Shown here: positions 1 to 6,843 of the stretch, piece by piece | Position numbering within the stretch: the stretch's first letter is position 1 | Layout of the letters: every line of letters begins with the position of its first letter | Assembly: GCA_028692535.1 (NCBI GenBank) | Contig: JAQUXD010000056.1 | Location: 1 to 10,730 of the forward strand | Length of the DNA stretch: 10,730 nt | Origin: Eubacteriales bacterium | Lineage (GTDB): Bacteria > Bacillota > Clostridia > Peptostreptococcales > Anaerovoracaceae | Direction: 5' to 3' | Program-made: the position numbers and the translations under genes | Notes under the pieces: model-generated | What the model was told of the DNA's origin: nothing | What the model saw: only the letters and a program-made list of their open reading frames with translations | Database searches by the model: none

Positions 1-838
1 GCGACTGGTTGACCATGAATACCAGTCCGGTAATCTGTACTGCGCCGCCCAATCCTGCCAGTCCGCCGGAAAGGAACATCGCCAGTATCGTATTTTTTGC
101 TTTGCTGATACCGCCGTATTCCGCCGCTGAAGCGTTCAGTCCCACCGTCCGGATCTCATAACCAATCGTCGTCTTGAAGAGAATGTACCACATGACCCCC
201 GCGGCAACCAGCGCGATAAAAATGCCTGTATGCGCGGAAGAATATCCGAAAGAAGGTACCATTTCCTTTAATTTCGTCAGCTTTGCCACATTCGGGATGA
301 TCACTGAATGACCTTCCGGAGGCAAGCCGGCCAGCACATTGGTGCTGAGGGGAACCCGTACCATGTAGTTGGCGATGTAAAGAGCGATCCAGTTCAGCAT
401 GATCGTGCTGATGACTTCGTTGATTCCCCGTTTGGCTTTGAGCAATCCTGCAATACTGCCCCAAAGGCCGCCCGCGCAGAAACCTGCGATCAGGATCAAC
501 GGAAGCAGCACCAGACGGGGCAGTCCCTGCCCAAACCAGGCAACAGCCACGGTAGCAACGGTAGCGACCACATACTGTCCTTCCGCGCCGATGTTGAACA
601 GCCCGCATCGGAAGCTGATGGCAGCCGCAAGCCCGGTGAACAGAATCGGCGTCACCTTATACATGGTTTCCCCTATGCTGGGAATGCTGCCCAAAGAGCC
701 CTTGAACAATGCCATATAAGCGACCAACGGATTATTTCCGGTGACGGCGATGCAAATGGCGCCTACGATGAAGCCGAAAGCTACCGCTACGATCGGAAGC
801 TTGGTTACGCTCCATAGGTATCTGAGTTTTCCTTTCAT
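1..838 (-). CDS. BMP/nucleoside-type ABC transporter permease (YufP/NupB-like), 3' end outside window
   Basis: Inner-membrane permease of a BMP-type (CUT2-like) importer, partner of the ATPase and lipoprotein encoded just upstream. The first 279 codons are visible; the gene runs off the window start. Reading from ATG at 838, the protein opens with a short basic stretch and a hydrophobic segment (about residues 14-33), then many further membrane segments (about 62-75, 88-102, 108-133, 146-160, 203-222, 250-275). Family landmarks are FNIGAEGQY (81-89), the KRGINEVISTIMLN region (136-149) and a cytoplasmic loop GYEIRTVGLNASAAEYGGI (226-244) resembling the ATPase-contact loop of BPD_transp_2 permeases. 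The start codon overlaps the ATPase stop by four bases (ATGA) and follows an AAAGGAG site, so translation is probably coupled. Homologues in this position transport nucleosides, but the substrate here is inferred. A second permease gene would be expected beyond the window edge. Confidence 0.93.
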   Translation of the reverse strand, partial: MKGKLRYLWSVTKLPIVAVAFGFIVGAICIAVTGNNPLVAYMALFKGSLGSIPSIGETMYKVTPILFTGLAAAISFRCGLFNIGAEGQYVVATVATVAVAWFGQGLPRLVLLPLILIAGFCAGGLWGSIAGLLKAKRGINEVISTIMLNWIALYIANYMVRVPLSTNVLAGLPPEGHSVIIPNVAKLTKLKEMVPSFGYSSAHTGIFIALVAAGVMWYILFKTTIGYEIRTVGLNASAAEYGGISKAKNTILAMFLSGGLAGLGGAVQITGLVFMVNQS

Positions 839-2364
839 GAGACGTCTCCTTTATCCGCTGATGTGCCGCCGGCCATCATCAGACCGAGCTGTCGTTCCGT
901 CGCCTGAGCCGCATCTAAAATCCCAACGATTTGTCCGTGGTAGATCACTGCGATCCGATCTGCCAGATTCATGATCTCATCCAGTTCCAAAGACACCAGC
1001 AGAACCGCTTTGTTGTTGTCCCGCTGCTCCAAAAGACGCATATGAACAAATTCAATAGCCCCTACATCCAGACCTCGGGTCGGCTGCGCGGCAATCAACA
1101 GCGGCGGATCCTTATAGAATTCCCGCGCAATGATCACCTTTTGCTGATTTCCGCCGGAAAGTGAACCTGCTGAAACATCTTGATTCGGTGTCCGGATGTC
1201 AAACTCCTGTATGAGCTCTTTGCCATGCTCGGCGATCTTCATCTGGTCCATCTTGCCGTTTTTTGCAAAAGGCGGTTGGTAATGATAACCGAGAATCAGA
1301 TTTTCGGTCAGGCTGCTTTGCAGAATCAAACCCCGTTTTTGCCGATCTTGAGGAATGTGCCCTGTGCCCGCTTCGATCACGGTCCGTGGACTGGCACCGG
1401 TGATATCCTTTCCGCAGAGGGTCACTTTGCCGCTTTCCGTAGGCATCAGGCCCGTGAGGGCTTCCACAAGTTCCTTTTGCCCGTTGCCATCCACGCCGGC
1501 AATGGCGAGGATTTCGCCTTGCCGCACTTCAAAGCTCACATCTTTGACTGCAGGAAGATTGCGATGATCCTTGACTGTCAGGTGCTCTACGTTCAGGATC
1601 ACCTCGCCGGCTGCCTTTTCTGCTTTGTCCGAAGACAGGTTCACCTCTCGGCCGACCATCATCTCAGCCAGCTCATCTGCCGTCGTCTCCGAGGTTTGGA
1701 CCGTACCGATCACTTTCCCTCTGCGCAGGATGGTCACCCGGTCGGACATCCCCAGGACTTCTTTTAGTTTATGCGTGATCAGAATGATCGACTTTCCTTC
1801 ATTCGTAAGATTCTTAAGGATCTCGCCCAGATCGTCGATCTCCTGAGGCGTCAGCACGGCAGTAGGTTCATCGAGAATGAGGATCTCCGCGCCCTTATGC
1901 AATGCTTTCAGTATCTCTACCCGTTGCGATAATCCCACGGGAATATCCTCAATGCGCGCATCGGGATCCACTTCCAGCCCGAATCGATCCGATACTTCTC
2001 TAACAGAGGTTTTGGCGGCTTCCATATCCAGCGTCAATCCTTTTTTGGGTTCGTGCCCCAGCACGATGTTCTCTGCAACGGTGAAGTTTTCAACCAGCAT
2101 AAAATGCTGGTGCACCATACCGATACCCAAGGCGATCGCTGCATTGGGACCCCGGATGTCTTCTTTCTTTCCGTTGATGTAAATGTCACCGGAGGTCTGC
2201 TGATACAACCCGTACAAGATATTCATCAGCGTGGTCTTGCCGGCGCCGTTTTCGCCCAGAAGCACGTGGATCTCGCCCTTTTCGAGATCAAAATCCACAT
2301 GGTCATTGGCCACGGTCCCGGGAAAGATCTTGGTGATGCCTTTCATCTCAACAACTTTGGACAA
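835..2364 (-). CDS. BMP/nucleoside-type ABC transporter ATP-binding protein (YufO/NupA-like)
   Basis: Cytoplasmic 509-residue ATPase with two fused nucleotide-binding domains, energising import by the neighbouring permease. Domain 1 is canonical: Walker A GENGAGKTT (37-45), Q-loop Q86, signature GLSQRVE (144-150), Walker B ILILDE (161-166), switch H198. Domain 2 has the degenerate features usual in CUT2/RbsA-like ATPases: Walker A replaced by GVDGNGQKE (290-298), signature LSGGNQQK (402-409), Walker B ending AAQ rather than a glutamate (Q427), and Ser458 where the switch His would be. Domain 1 is therefore probably the main ATP-hydrolysing site. The chosen start is TTG at 2364, because the family N-terminus begins right there and the only nearby ATG (residue 7) would cut into the first strand. 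AAGGAAGG and AGGG precede the TTG, and an in-frame stop lies just upstream. It follows the lipoprotein gene after a terminator-like hairpin. YufO/NupA homology suggests nucleosides; a sugar substrate is possible. Confidence 0.95.
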   Translation of the reverse strand: MSKVVEMKGITKIFPGTVANDHVDFDLEKGEIHVLLGENGAGKTTLMNILYGLYQQTSGDIYINGKKEDIRGPNAAIALGIGMVHQHFMLVENFTVAENIVLGHEPKKGLTLDMEAAKTSVREVSDRFGLEVDPDARIEDIPVGLSQRVEILKALHKGAEILILDEPTAVLTPQEIDDLGEILKNLTNEGKSIILITHKLKEVLGMSDRVTILRRGKVIGTVQTSETTADELAEMMVGREVNLSSDKAEKAAGEVILNVEHLTVKDHRNLPAVKDVSFEVRQGEILAIAGVDGNGQKELVEALTGLMPTESGKVTLCGKDITGASPRTVIEAGTGHIPQDRQKRGLILQSSLTENLILGYHYQPPFAKNGKMDQMKIAEHGKELIQEFDIRTPNQDVSAGSLSGGNQQKVIIAREFYKDPPLLIAAQPTRGLDVGAIEFVHMRLLEQRDNNKAVLLVSLELDEIMNLADRIAVIYHGQIVGILDAAQATERQLGLMMAGGTSADKGDVS

Positions 2365-2455
2365 GCCTATACCCTACCTTCCTTCTTATAATCAAAAGAT
2401 TAAGCCTATCTATGACATTCATAAACAGTCTTAATCCCTCGATTCCCCTCCATCC

Positions 2456-2496
2456 CTAAAAAGTACAAACGCGAGGCCGGCATAAGCCGACCTCGC
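2456..2496 (-). terminator. Intrinsic terminator/attenuator between lipoprotein and ATPase genes
   Basis: On the minus strand, an 11-base-pair stem (arms 2486-2496 and 2471-2481, one G.T wobble, 4-base loop) starts 11 bases after the lipoprotein stop. It is followed by a T-rich run (2470 down to 2456, including five consecutive T). It probably ends most transcripts after the lipoprotein and lets a fraction continue into the ATPase and permease, which would give the excess of binding protein common in such importers. No convincing promoter was seen between it and the ATPase start. Confidence 0.85.
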
Positions 2497-2507
2497 GCTG
2501 TATGATA

Positions 2508-3518
2508 CTACATTTCCGGTACTTCGAATGCCTCAAATGTGGCAGCGTCGAAGGGAACGACGAAATCTCCGGCCACGATCTTGGCTTTCCAAGCTTCGAC
2601 TTGTTCCATCACTTCTGCGGGAACGTTGCCGGCCTTGTCACTGATATCAACACCGGCTACTTTCAGGGAGTAGTTGATGTTTTCTCCGGTAAAGCTGCCT
2701 TCCGCCATCAGTTTAATGGCTTCATACACGGCTACATCTACTCTCTTGAGCATAGAGCAAAGTACGTTTTCCGGTGCAAGCGCGGACTGATCCTGATCCA
2801 CACCGATGGCCCAGAAGCCTTGCTCCTGCGCAGCCTGAATCAGGCCGATGCCGCAGCCGCCGGCTGCATGGTAAATCACATCAGCGCCCTGGTTGTACTG
2901 GGCAAGTGCATTTTCTTTTCCCGCAGCAGAGTCGTCAAAGGACTGGGTATAAGCCACAAAGACTTCCGCATCGGGATTGGCAGCCTTGACGCCTGCCTGA
3001 TATCCGTATTGGAACTTTTCGATCAGAGGGAACTGCATGCCGCCGATAAAGCCGACTTTGTCGCCTTCGGTCGTGAGACCGGCTGCCAGTCCGACCAGGA
3101 AAGAACCTTCTTCTTCGCTGAAGGTCAGTCCTGCCACATTGGGCGCATCCACGGTTCCGTCGATGACCACAAACTGCTGATCCGGATATTGCGCAGCAGA
3201 TTCAGCTACAACACTCGTCAGCAGGAAGCCTACACAGATAACAAGATCTGCGCCTTCTTCCACGGATGCTGCTACGTTCGGCGCATAGTCGTCGGCCGTA
3301 GCGGATTCAAGCACGCTGTACTCAATGCCGAATTCTTCAGCTGCCTGCAGGATTCCGGCATACGCCATGTCGTTGAAAGATTCGTCGCCCAGACCGCCCG
3401 TATCGGTGATCATAACGACTTTCTTTGCCGGTTCTTCCACATCTGCTCCGCCGCCTCCGCAGCCTGCAAGTGCGAAAACCATTGCAAGAACCAATAAAAT
3501 ACTGATTACTTTTTTCAT
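2508..3518 (-). CDS. BMP family (PnrA/BmpA-like) substrate-binding lipoprotein
   Basis: Membrane-anchored binding protein that captures the substrate outside the cell and hands it to the ABC permease. The 336-residue product starts with MKK and a hydrophobic signal, with lipobox LAGC at 17-20; Cys20 is the expected lipidation site, followed by a Gly-rich linker. The mature part fits the BMP/PnrA fold: TDTGGLGDESFND (38-50) near the N-terminus, VICVGF (93-98), YHAAGGCGIG (216-225) and GVDQDQ (239-244). In characterised relatives (Treponema PnrA, streptococcal and Bacillus BmpA-type proteins) equivalent segments bind purine or other nucleosides, so a nucleoside is the best guess; the exact ligand cannot be read here. 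The start at 3518 is preferred over an upstream in-frame start because AGGAGGAG lies six bases before it and a normal lipoprotein signal begins exactly there. A promoter lies about 38 bases upstream and a terminator just downstream. Confidence 0.95.
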   Translation of the reverse strand: MKKVISILLVLAMVFALAGCGGGGADVEEPAKKVVMITDTGGLGDESFNDMAYAGILQAAEEFGIEYSVLESATADDYAPNVAASVEEGADLVICVGFLLTSVVAESAAQYPDQQFVVIDGTVDAPNVAGLTFSEEEGSFLVGLAAGLTTEGDKVGFIGGMQFPLIEKFQYGYQAGVKAANPDAEVFVAYTQSFDDSAAGKENALAQYNQGADVIYHAAGGCGIGLIQAAQEQGFWAIGVDQDQSALAPENVLCSMLKRVDVAVYEAIKLMAEGSFTGENINYSLKVAGVDISDKAGNVPAEVMEQVEAWKAKIVAGDFVVPFDAATFEAFEVPEM

Positions 3519-3523
3519 GTTTT

Positions 3524-3531
3524 CTCCTCCT
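3524..3531 (-). promoter_or_regulatory. Ribosome binding site of the BMP lipoprotein gene
   Basis: AGGAGGAG on the minus strand, ending five bases before the ATG at 3518. It decides the start: an in-frame upstream ATG near 3569 lies beyond the -10 box and would put a non-signal sequence before the lipoprotein signal. Confidence 0.85.
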
Positions 3532-3555
3532 AAGTAATAAAATAACCCTTCGCTC

Positions 3556-3561
3556 ATTATA
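3556..3561 (-). promoter_or_regulatory. -10 box of the promoter for the BMP importer genes
   Basis: A perfect TATAAT lies on the minus strand about 38 bases before the lipoprotein ATG, in an AT-rich stretch. No good -35 hexamer is found at 16-18 bases; the 17-base position reads TATGCT. The promoter may be weak or helped by an activator. The leader of about 30 bases is too short to hold a purine riboswitch. Confidence 0.65.
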
Positions 3562-3630
3562 CAATACACGATTTAAAAAGCATAGATGTTTGCTAAAAAA
3601 ACTTGCTGAGCTCTGATGCGGCTCGAAGCG

Positions 3631-4362
3631 CTAAACGATTACAACAGGAGAAAATCCACAATCAGAGGCAATACGCTCCAGTCGTACCATCTCTTTGTCT
3701 CCAGGCACTTTCAGCGTCTTCAAATACTCTTTGCGCACTCCTTTGGGGCGATACTTGATCAGCCTATATGAAATATTACGCAGCGCGTCGGCGCCCGCGG
3801 CCTCGACGATCCTTTCAGCAACACGCAAGATACATTTTTCCGCTTCATCGCAATTGCCCAAAACCACCGTGCGGATCTCTGTGAGCTTCCCTTCTTTGGC
3901 CAACGCTGCCGCCTGAGCCATTACAGGGGCAGCCGAGGCGCCGGTGAGCGCCCTGTGGGCGCTCTCGTCGACGGCCTTGACATCCAGCAGAACGCCGTCG
4001 ATCACGGGCAGGACCCTGTCGTACGGAATGCTTCCGTTGCTGTCCAAAAGACAGGAAAAGTCCTGGCCGTACCGGCGCTTTGCCTCCAGGCAAACCTCGT
4101 AGACGAATGCCTCGTGGAGCATGCACTCCCCACCGGAGATCGTAAGCCCTCTGATGAACGGCAGACTGCGGCCCACCCGGTCCACCACCTGTTCTACCGT
4201 CAGAAACCGCAGCGATTCGGGTCGTCCCTCCGGGTCGATGGTCTCCGGATTATGGCAATACTCGCAGTTGAAGTTGCAGCCCTGCAGAAAAACGGCCGAC
4301 CGGTTCCCCGGCCCGTCCACCGCGCTGGAATCTATGATTTTAACGACCGGTGCCGTCAACAT
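3631..4362 (-). CDS. yjjW: YjjW-family glycyl radical enzyme activase (radical SAM)
   Basis: Radical SAM enzyme expected to abstract hydrogen from the glycine of the YjjI-like enzyme encoded directly upstream, using S-adenosylmethionine and a [4Fe-4S] cluster. The 243-residue protein begins with the activase hallmark KIIDSSAVDGPGNR (8-21), then the cluster motif CxxxCxxC (Cys29, Cys33, Cys36, as CNFNCEYCHNP), and the SAM-binding SGGE (76-79). The DSNG (120s) and LLDVKA segments are also family-like. E. coli YjjW carries an eight-Cys ferredoxin-type insert after the cluster motif; this protein goes straight from CHNP to the next strand and has none, so it resembles pyruvate formate-lyase activase in layout. 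I chose the ATG at 4362 over a TTG at 4389: it has GGAG six bases upstream and matches the homologue's N-terminus. It lies 27 bases after the yjjI stop and is almost surely cotranscribed. Pairing with YjjI rests on homology and adjacency. Confidence 0.9.
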   Translation of the reverse strand: MLTAPVVKIIDSSAVDGPGNRSAVFLQGCNFNCEYCHNPETIDPEGRPESLRFLTVEQVVDRVGRSLPFIRGLTISGGECMLHEAFVYEVCLEAKRRYGQDFSCLLDSNGSIPYDRVLPVIDGVLLDVKAVDESAHRALTGASAAPVMAQAAALAKEGKLTEIRTVVLGNCDEAEKCILRVAERIVEAAGADALRNISYRLIKYRPKGVRKEYLKTLKVPGDKEMVRLERIASDCGFSPVVIV

Positions 4363-4368
4363 TCTGAT

Positions 4369-4374
4369 CTCCTG
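4369..4374 (-). promoter_or_regulatory. Ribosome binding site that fixes the activase start
   Basis: CAGGAG on the minus strand ends six bases before the ATG at 4362. The alternative in-frame TTG at 4389 touches the preceding stop codon and has no such site, so the shorter product is preferred. Confidence 0.75.
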
Positions 4375-4389
4375 TTTTACGTCAAACAA

Positions 4390-5925
4390 TTATAGCTTAC
4401 GGACTTTTCGCTCTTCGACACGGCTCTTCTCCACGGAACGCATCCCCAGGACTACTGTGTCATTCACCACTTGCTGCTCTTTTTTCAGTGCCTCGATATC
4501 TGAACGCTTTACCAGATATCCTGTTATGCGAATCACATCGCTGTCCGAAGTATATGTGGAAATATAACGCATGCCTACATCCAAAGCTCCTTTGAAAATA
4601 TCCAGCACCGCCCGCGGATTTTTTTCAGCCGTCACGTCGAAGGGAAAGATATCTCCGGTGCCGGAAGGGAAGTACTTATGGAACCTGCCGCTGTGGCGCA
4701 GATGCTCATACAGCGGGATCTCTTCGCCGATGGGAATCCGGGTGCCGGGACTGATGCCCGTATCGCTGTCGATTCCCACTTGGGCGTGGAGCATAAATCT
4801 GTTGCCGTAGAAAGGACAGTACGTGTTTTCGTGGGCCTGAACTCTGTTGTAGATCAACTCCATAATTTCCAGTCCCAGCGCGTCGGCTTTGTCGTCAGAC
4901 CCAAAGCGCGCTTGCGTCCCCTCTTTTTCCAGGAGGTCGTTCACCGCTTCAGCCAAACCGACCATACCGAAGAGTCCGTTGAAGCGATCCGGACGGATCC
5001 ATCCTTCCTTCACCAGAAAACTGGTGGAGAAGAATGGTGTGTCTTCCACAAGAAAGCGGATCTTTTCATCCATAAAGGCTAACATGGCATCAATGGCCGC
5101 AGGCAGATTTTTACGCATGAATTCTTCTTTGTCGGTTGAATCGTAAGCAACTCTGGCCAGAATGATCCGGCTGAGTGTGAACGCGCCGCCGGCAACAGGA
5201 AGGCCGTTGTAGCAGCTTGCGATCCCGTAGTCCTCGCCAAGCTCCGAAAGAAACATCCGATGGTTGGCAAAACTGGGCTTGGCGCAGTCCAGAGCAGCCT
5301 GCACGCATCGAATCGCAAAAGCCTCATCGGTTCTATCCGGGTCATAGAGCAGCGTGATGTTAGGCGTGGAATCCTGGAGTTCCCGTTCAGCCTTTAGGAT
5401 CAAATCTGCGGTCAGGCTTGCTTCCGGTCCGATATTGGCATGGCAGAAGCTGTCCGTGACCGTTCGGTCGATATGACGCAGAAATCCTTTGATCAACGTA
5501 TAGGCGCGCTCTTCCCCATTTTCCCGGATCTCTTTGAGCACGAAAGGCTCCAGCAACTGATCCAGCCGTCCGATGTATACCGGAAAATGCGTGACGGAGG
5601 GCACGTGGTGATAAATGGCAAGCAACCCCATAGTCGCTTCGTACAGATCCGTCGGGGGATCCAATCTCAAAAAAGCACAACCTTTTTCCATGTAGATTCG
5701 ATAATCCGGAAGGATATACCGGGGAACGTAGGTCACTCTCCCCTCGTTCAGATCGCAAAGCCAGCCCTTTTCTTTCAATTCGTAGAACCGGCGGGTCGCA
5801 TCGCCCGGCAACTCCAGTATATCCCGGCCTGCGGAGGACAGTGCCATCATGGTCTGTTCGTGAGTCAATGTCGGATCTTTGATGATCGCCAGGATATCCC
5901 GGCGTTGCTCTTGTAATTCTTTCAC
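4390..5925 (-). CDS. yjjI: YjjI-family glycyl radical enzyme of unknown reaction
   Basis: Cytoplasmic glycyl radical enzyme that would be switched on by the activase encoded next, and inactivated by oxygen. At 511 residues it matches E. coli YjjI (about 516) along its length, by eye. Shared stretches include the YVPRYILPDY region (66-75), YHHVPSVTHFPVYIG (105-119), HANIGP (162-167), the candidate thiyl-radical cysteine Cys238 in YGIASCYNGLPVAGG (233-247), FLVKEGWI (303-310), MLHAQVGI (378-385), and the C-terminal radical loop RITGY (466-470) with Gly469. The reaction of YjjI is, to my knowledge, not established; it is shorter than pyruvate formate-lyase and the diol dehydratases and should not be called either. 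The start is GTG at 5925 with AGAGG six bases upstream. It lies 36 bases after the LysO-like gene, with no terminator between, and directly before yjjW. The nearby nucleoside-type importer hints at a nucleoside- or pentose-derived substrate (inference). Confidence 0.93.
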   Translation of the reverse strand: MKELQEQRRDILAIIKDPTLTHEQTMMALSSAGRDILELPGDATRRFYELKEKGWLCDLNEGRVTYVPRYILPDYRIYMEKGCAFLRLDPPTDLYEATMGLLAIYHHVPSVTHFPVYIGRLDQLLEPFVLKEIRENGEERAYTLIKGFLRHIDRTVTDSFCHANIGPEASLTADLILKAERELQDSTPNITLLYDPDRTDEAFAIRCVQAALDCAKPSFANHRMFLSELGEDYGIASCYNGLPVAGGAFTLSRIILARVAYDSTDKEEFMRKNLPAAIDAMLAFMDEKIRFLVEDTPFFSTSFLVKEGWIRPDRFNGLFGMVGLAEAVNDLLEKEGTQARFGSDDKADALGLEIMELIYNRVQAHENTYCPFYGNRFMLHAQVGIDSDTGISPGTRIPIGEEIPLYEHLRHSGRFHKYFPSGTGDIFPFDVTAEKNPRAVLDIFKGALDVGMRYISTYTSDSDVIRITGYLVKRSDIEALKKEQQVVNDTVVLGMRSVEKSRVEERKVRKL

Positions 5926-5961
5926 AATGTACCTCTCTTTCTTTGCAGTTTGTTCCGCGCT

Positions 5962-6552
5962 TTACAGAGCGATCATAAAAGGCACCAAAACCGGAACAAA
6001 TACCGATACGATACTCCCACTGACCATTCCGTAAAAAACCAATCTCTGGTCTCCGGTAATAGTGGCCGCCGCAATCGACGGATTCATGGCAGCCGAGCCT
6101 GCAATGCTCACCAACTCCGGTGCCTGGAATCTTTTCCAAAGAAGCGGCATCAAGAACATGGCCGTCATTTCCCGAAGCAGACAATATACAAACGTGACAA
6201 CGGACAGGGAGGGCGAATAGTCAAAGACCAGGCCGGTCGCCAGGGAATACCATCCCATGCCCGAGGCTGCAACCAAAGCATCCTTTGAGGACAGAGGAAG
6301 CATGGGTGAAACGATCCAAACCATGATCAGCGTCCCGATGATCGTAGCAAACGAATAAACGATGATTTTCCAGCCGGCATTCTTCAAATCCTTCAGAAAA
6401 TCCTTCTTGCCCATATCGATGCTGGCAATGAAAGTCATCAGGCACAGGCAGACCAAAATGATCCCCGTGCTCACGGCAGCCAGCCCCTGAAAATAATCCA
6501 GGCGGCCGGCGGCAAAGCCGACCCCCACACAAAGCAACATATACTTAATCAT
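5962..6552 (-). CDS. LysO/DUF340-family transporter, C-terminal half
   Basis: Integral membrane protein of 196 residues matching the C-terminal two thirds of LysO (YbjE), the E. coli L-lysine exporter. Hydrophobic segments are at about residues 4-16, 25-46, 62-83, 95-110, 115-138 and 170-195. The most telling match is ASGMGWYSL (96-104), nearly identical to ASGFGWYSL of LysO, followed by a LLREMTAMFLMPL segment (125-137) that keeps the acidic residue (Glu128). The next conserved acidic position, SMDFT in LysO, reads AMNPS here (Asn157), and the ND before the RE is YC. The cargo is therefore uncertain. It must act with the N-half encoded just upstream, whose end it overlaps by eight bases. The start at 6552 is chosen because AAAGGA lies eight bases before it; ATGs at 6561 and 6540 are alternatives. 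yjjI follows after 36 bases. Confidence 0.85.
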   Translation of the reverse strand: MIKYMLLCVGVGFAAGRLDYFQGLAAVSTGIILVCLCLMTFIASIDMGKKDFLKDLKNAGWKIIVYSFATIIGTLIMVWIVSPMLPLSSKDALVAASGMGWYSLATGLVFDYSPSLSVVTFVYCLLREMTAMFLMPLLWKRFQAPELVSIAGSAAMNPSIAAATITGDQRLVFYGMVSGSIVSVFVPVLVPFMIAL

Positions 6553-6841
6553 CTGCCGCATCCTTTCGGGGTTTTTCGAATTGAATCCGAAGGAACAGCA
6601 CAAAAAGGAAGGAGCCCAGCATGCCTGCGACAGCCAGGGCTACACCCAAAATTCCCATTTGGGAAAGGGACGCCACTACGGCGTCGTCACTGCCCAGCTG
6701 ATGACCCAGCACGAAAAGCAGCGTATAAAGAAAAACACGCTGCACATTGTCCCTGAGTCGGCTCTCACTTGGGATCCAGGGCAGCCGGGCTCCCGCAAGG
6801 ATGCCGGCGATCATGATCATGCCAAATACTGCCATCAACAT
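6545..6841 (-). CDS. LysO/DUF340-family transporter, N-terminal half
   Basis: Small membrane protein of 98 residues with three hydrophobic segments (about 1-19, 36-50 and 61-85) and a charged tail rich in Lys, Arg and Asp. It corresponds to the N-terminal part of single-chain LysO proteins; the segment with LLFVLGHQLG (41-50) matches the region of E. coli LysO that reads ILFFMGISL. As I recall, split LysO pairs of this size are found in other Firmicutes, so this need not be a frameshift: the gene has its own AAGGAGGG site seven bases before ATG 6841 and a regular stop, and the downstream half has its own ribosome binding site too. It starts two bases after the amidase stop. With the C-half it should form one exporter. 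Length and context support the call more than sequence identity does. Confidence 0.8.
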   Translation of the reverse strand: MLMAVFGMIMIAGILAGARLPWIPSESRLRDNVQRVFLYTLLFVLGHQLGSDDAVVASLSQMGILGVALAVAGMLGSFLFVLFLRIQFEKPRKDAADD

Positions 6842-6843
6842 TT

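Noticed and set aside
2398..2436. Seven-base inverted repeat GATTAAG/CTTAATC before the ATPase gene.
   Set aside because: AT-rich arms 25 bases apart give no stable hairpin, and no repeat copy or known regulator site supports it.
2502..3497. A 331-codon open frame on the plus strand opposite the BMP lipoprotein gene.
   Set aside because: It is the antisense shadow of a clear lipoprotein, with no family motifs; Cys- and His-rich composition reflects the complementary codons.
3577..3600. Short inverted repeat AGCA/TGCT upstream of the lipoprotein promoter, as a possible operator.
   Set aside because: Four-base arms in an A/T-rich region are expected by chance and match no operator I know.
3597..3630. 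Possible intrinsic terminator after yjjW, with GAGC/GCTC arms followed by seven T on the minus strand.
   Set aside because: Only four contiguous pairs with a nine-base loop, extended weakly across an uneven bulge; too weak to list, though the T-run makes partial termination possible.
3519..3630. Purine or other riboswitch before the nucleoside-type importer.
   Set aside because: The leader from the -10 box to the start codon is about 30 bases, too short for a known purine aptamer.
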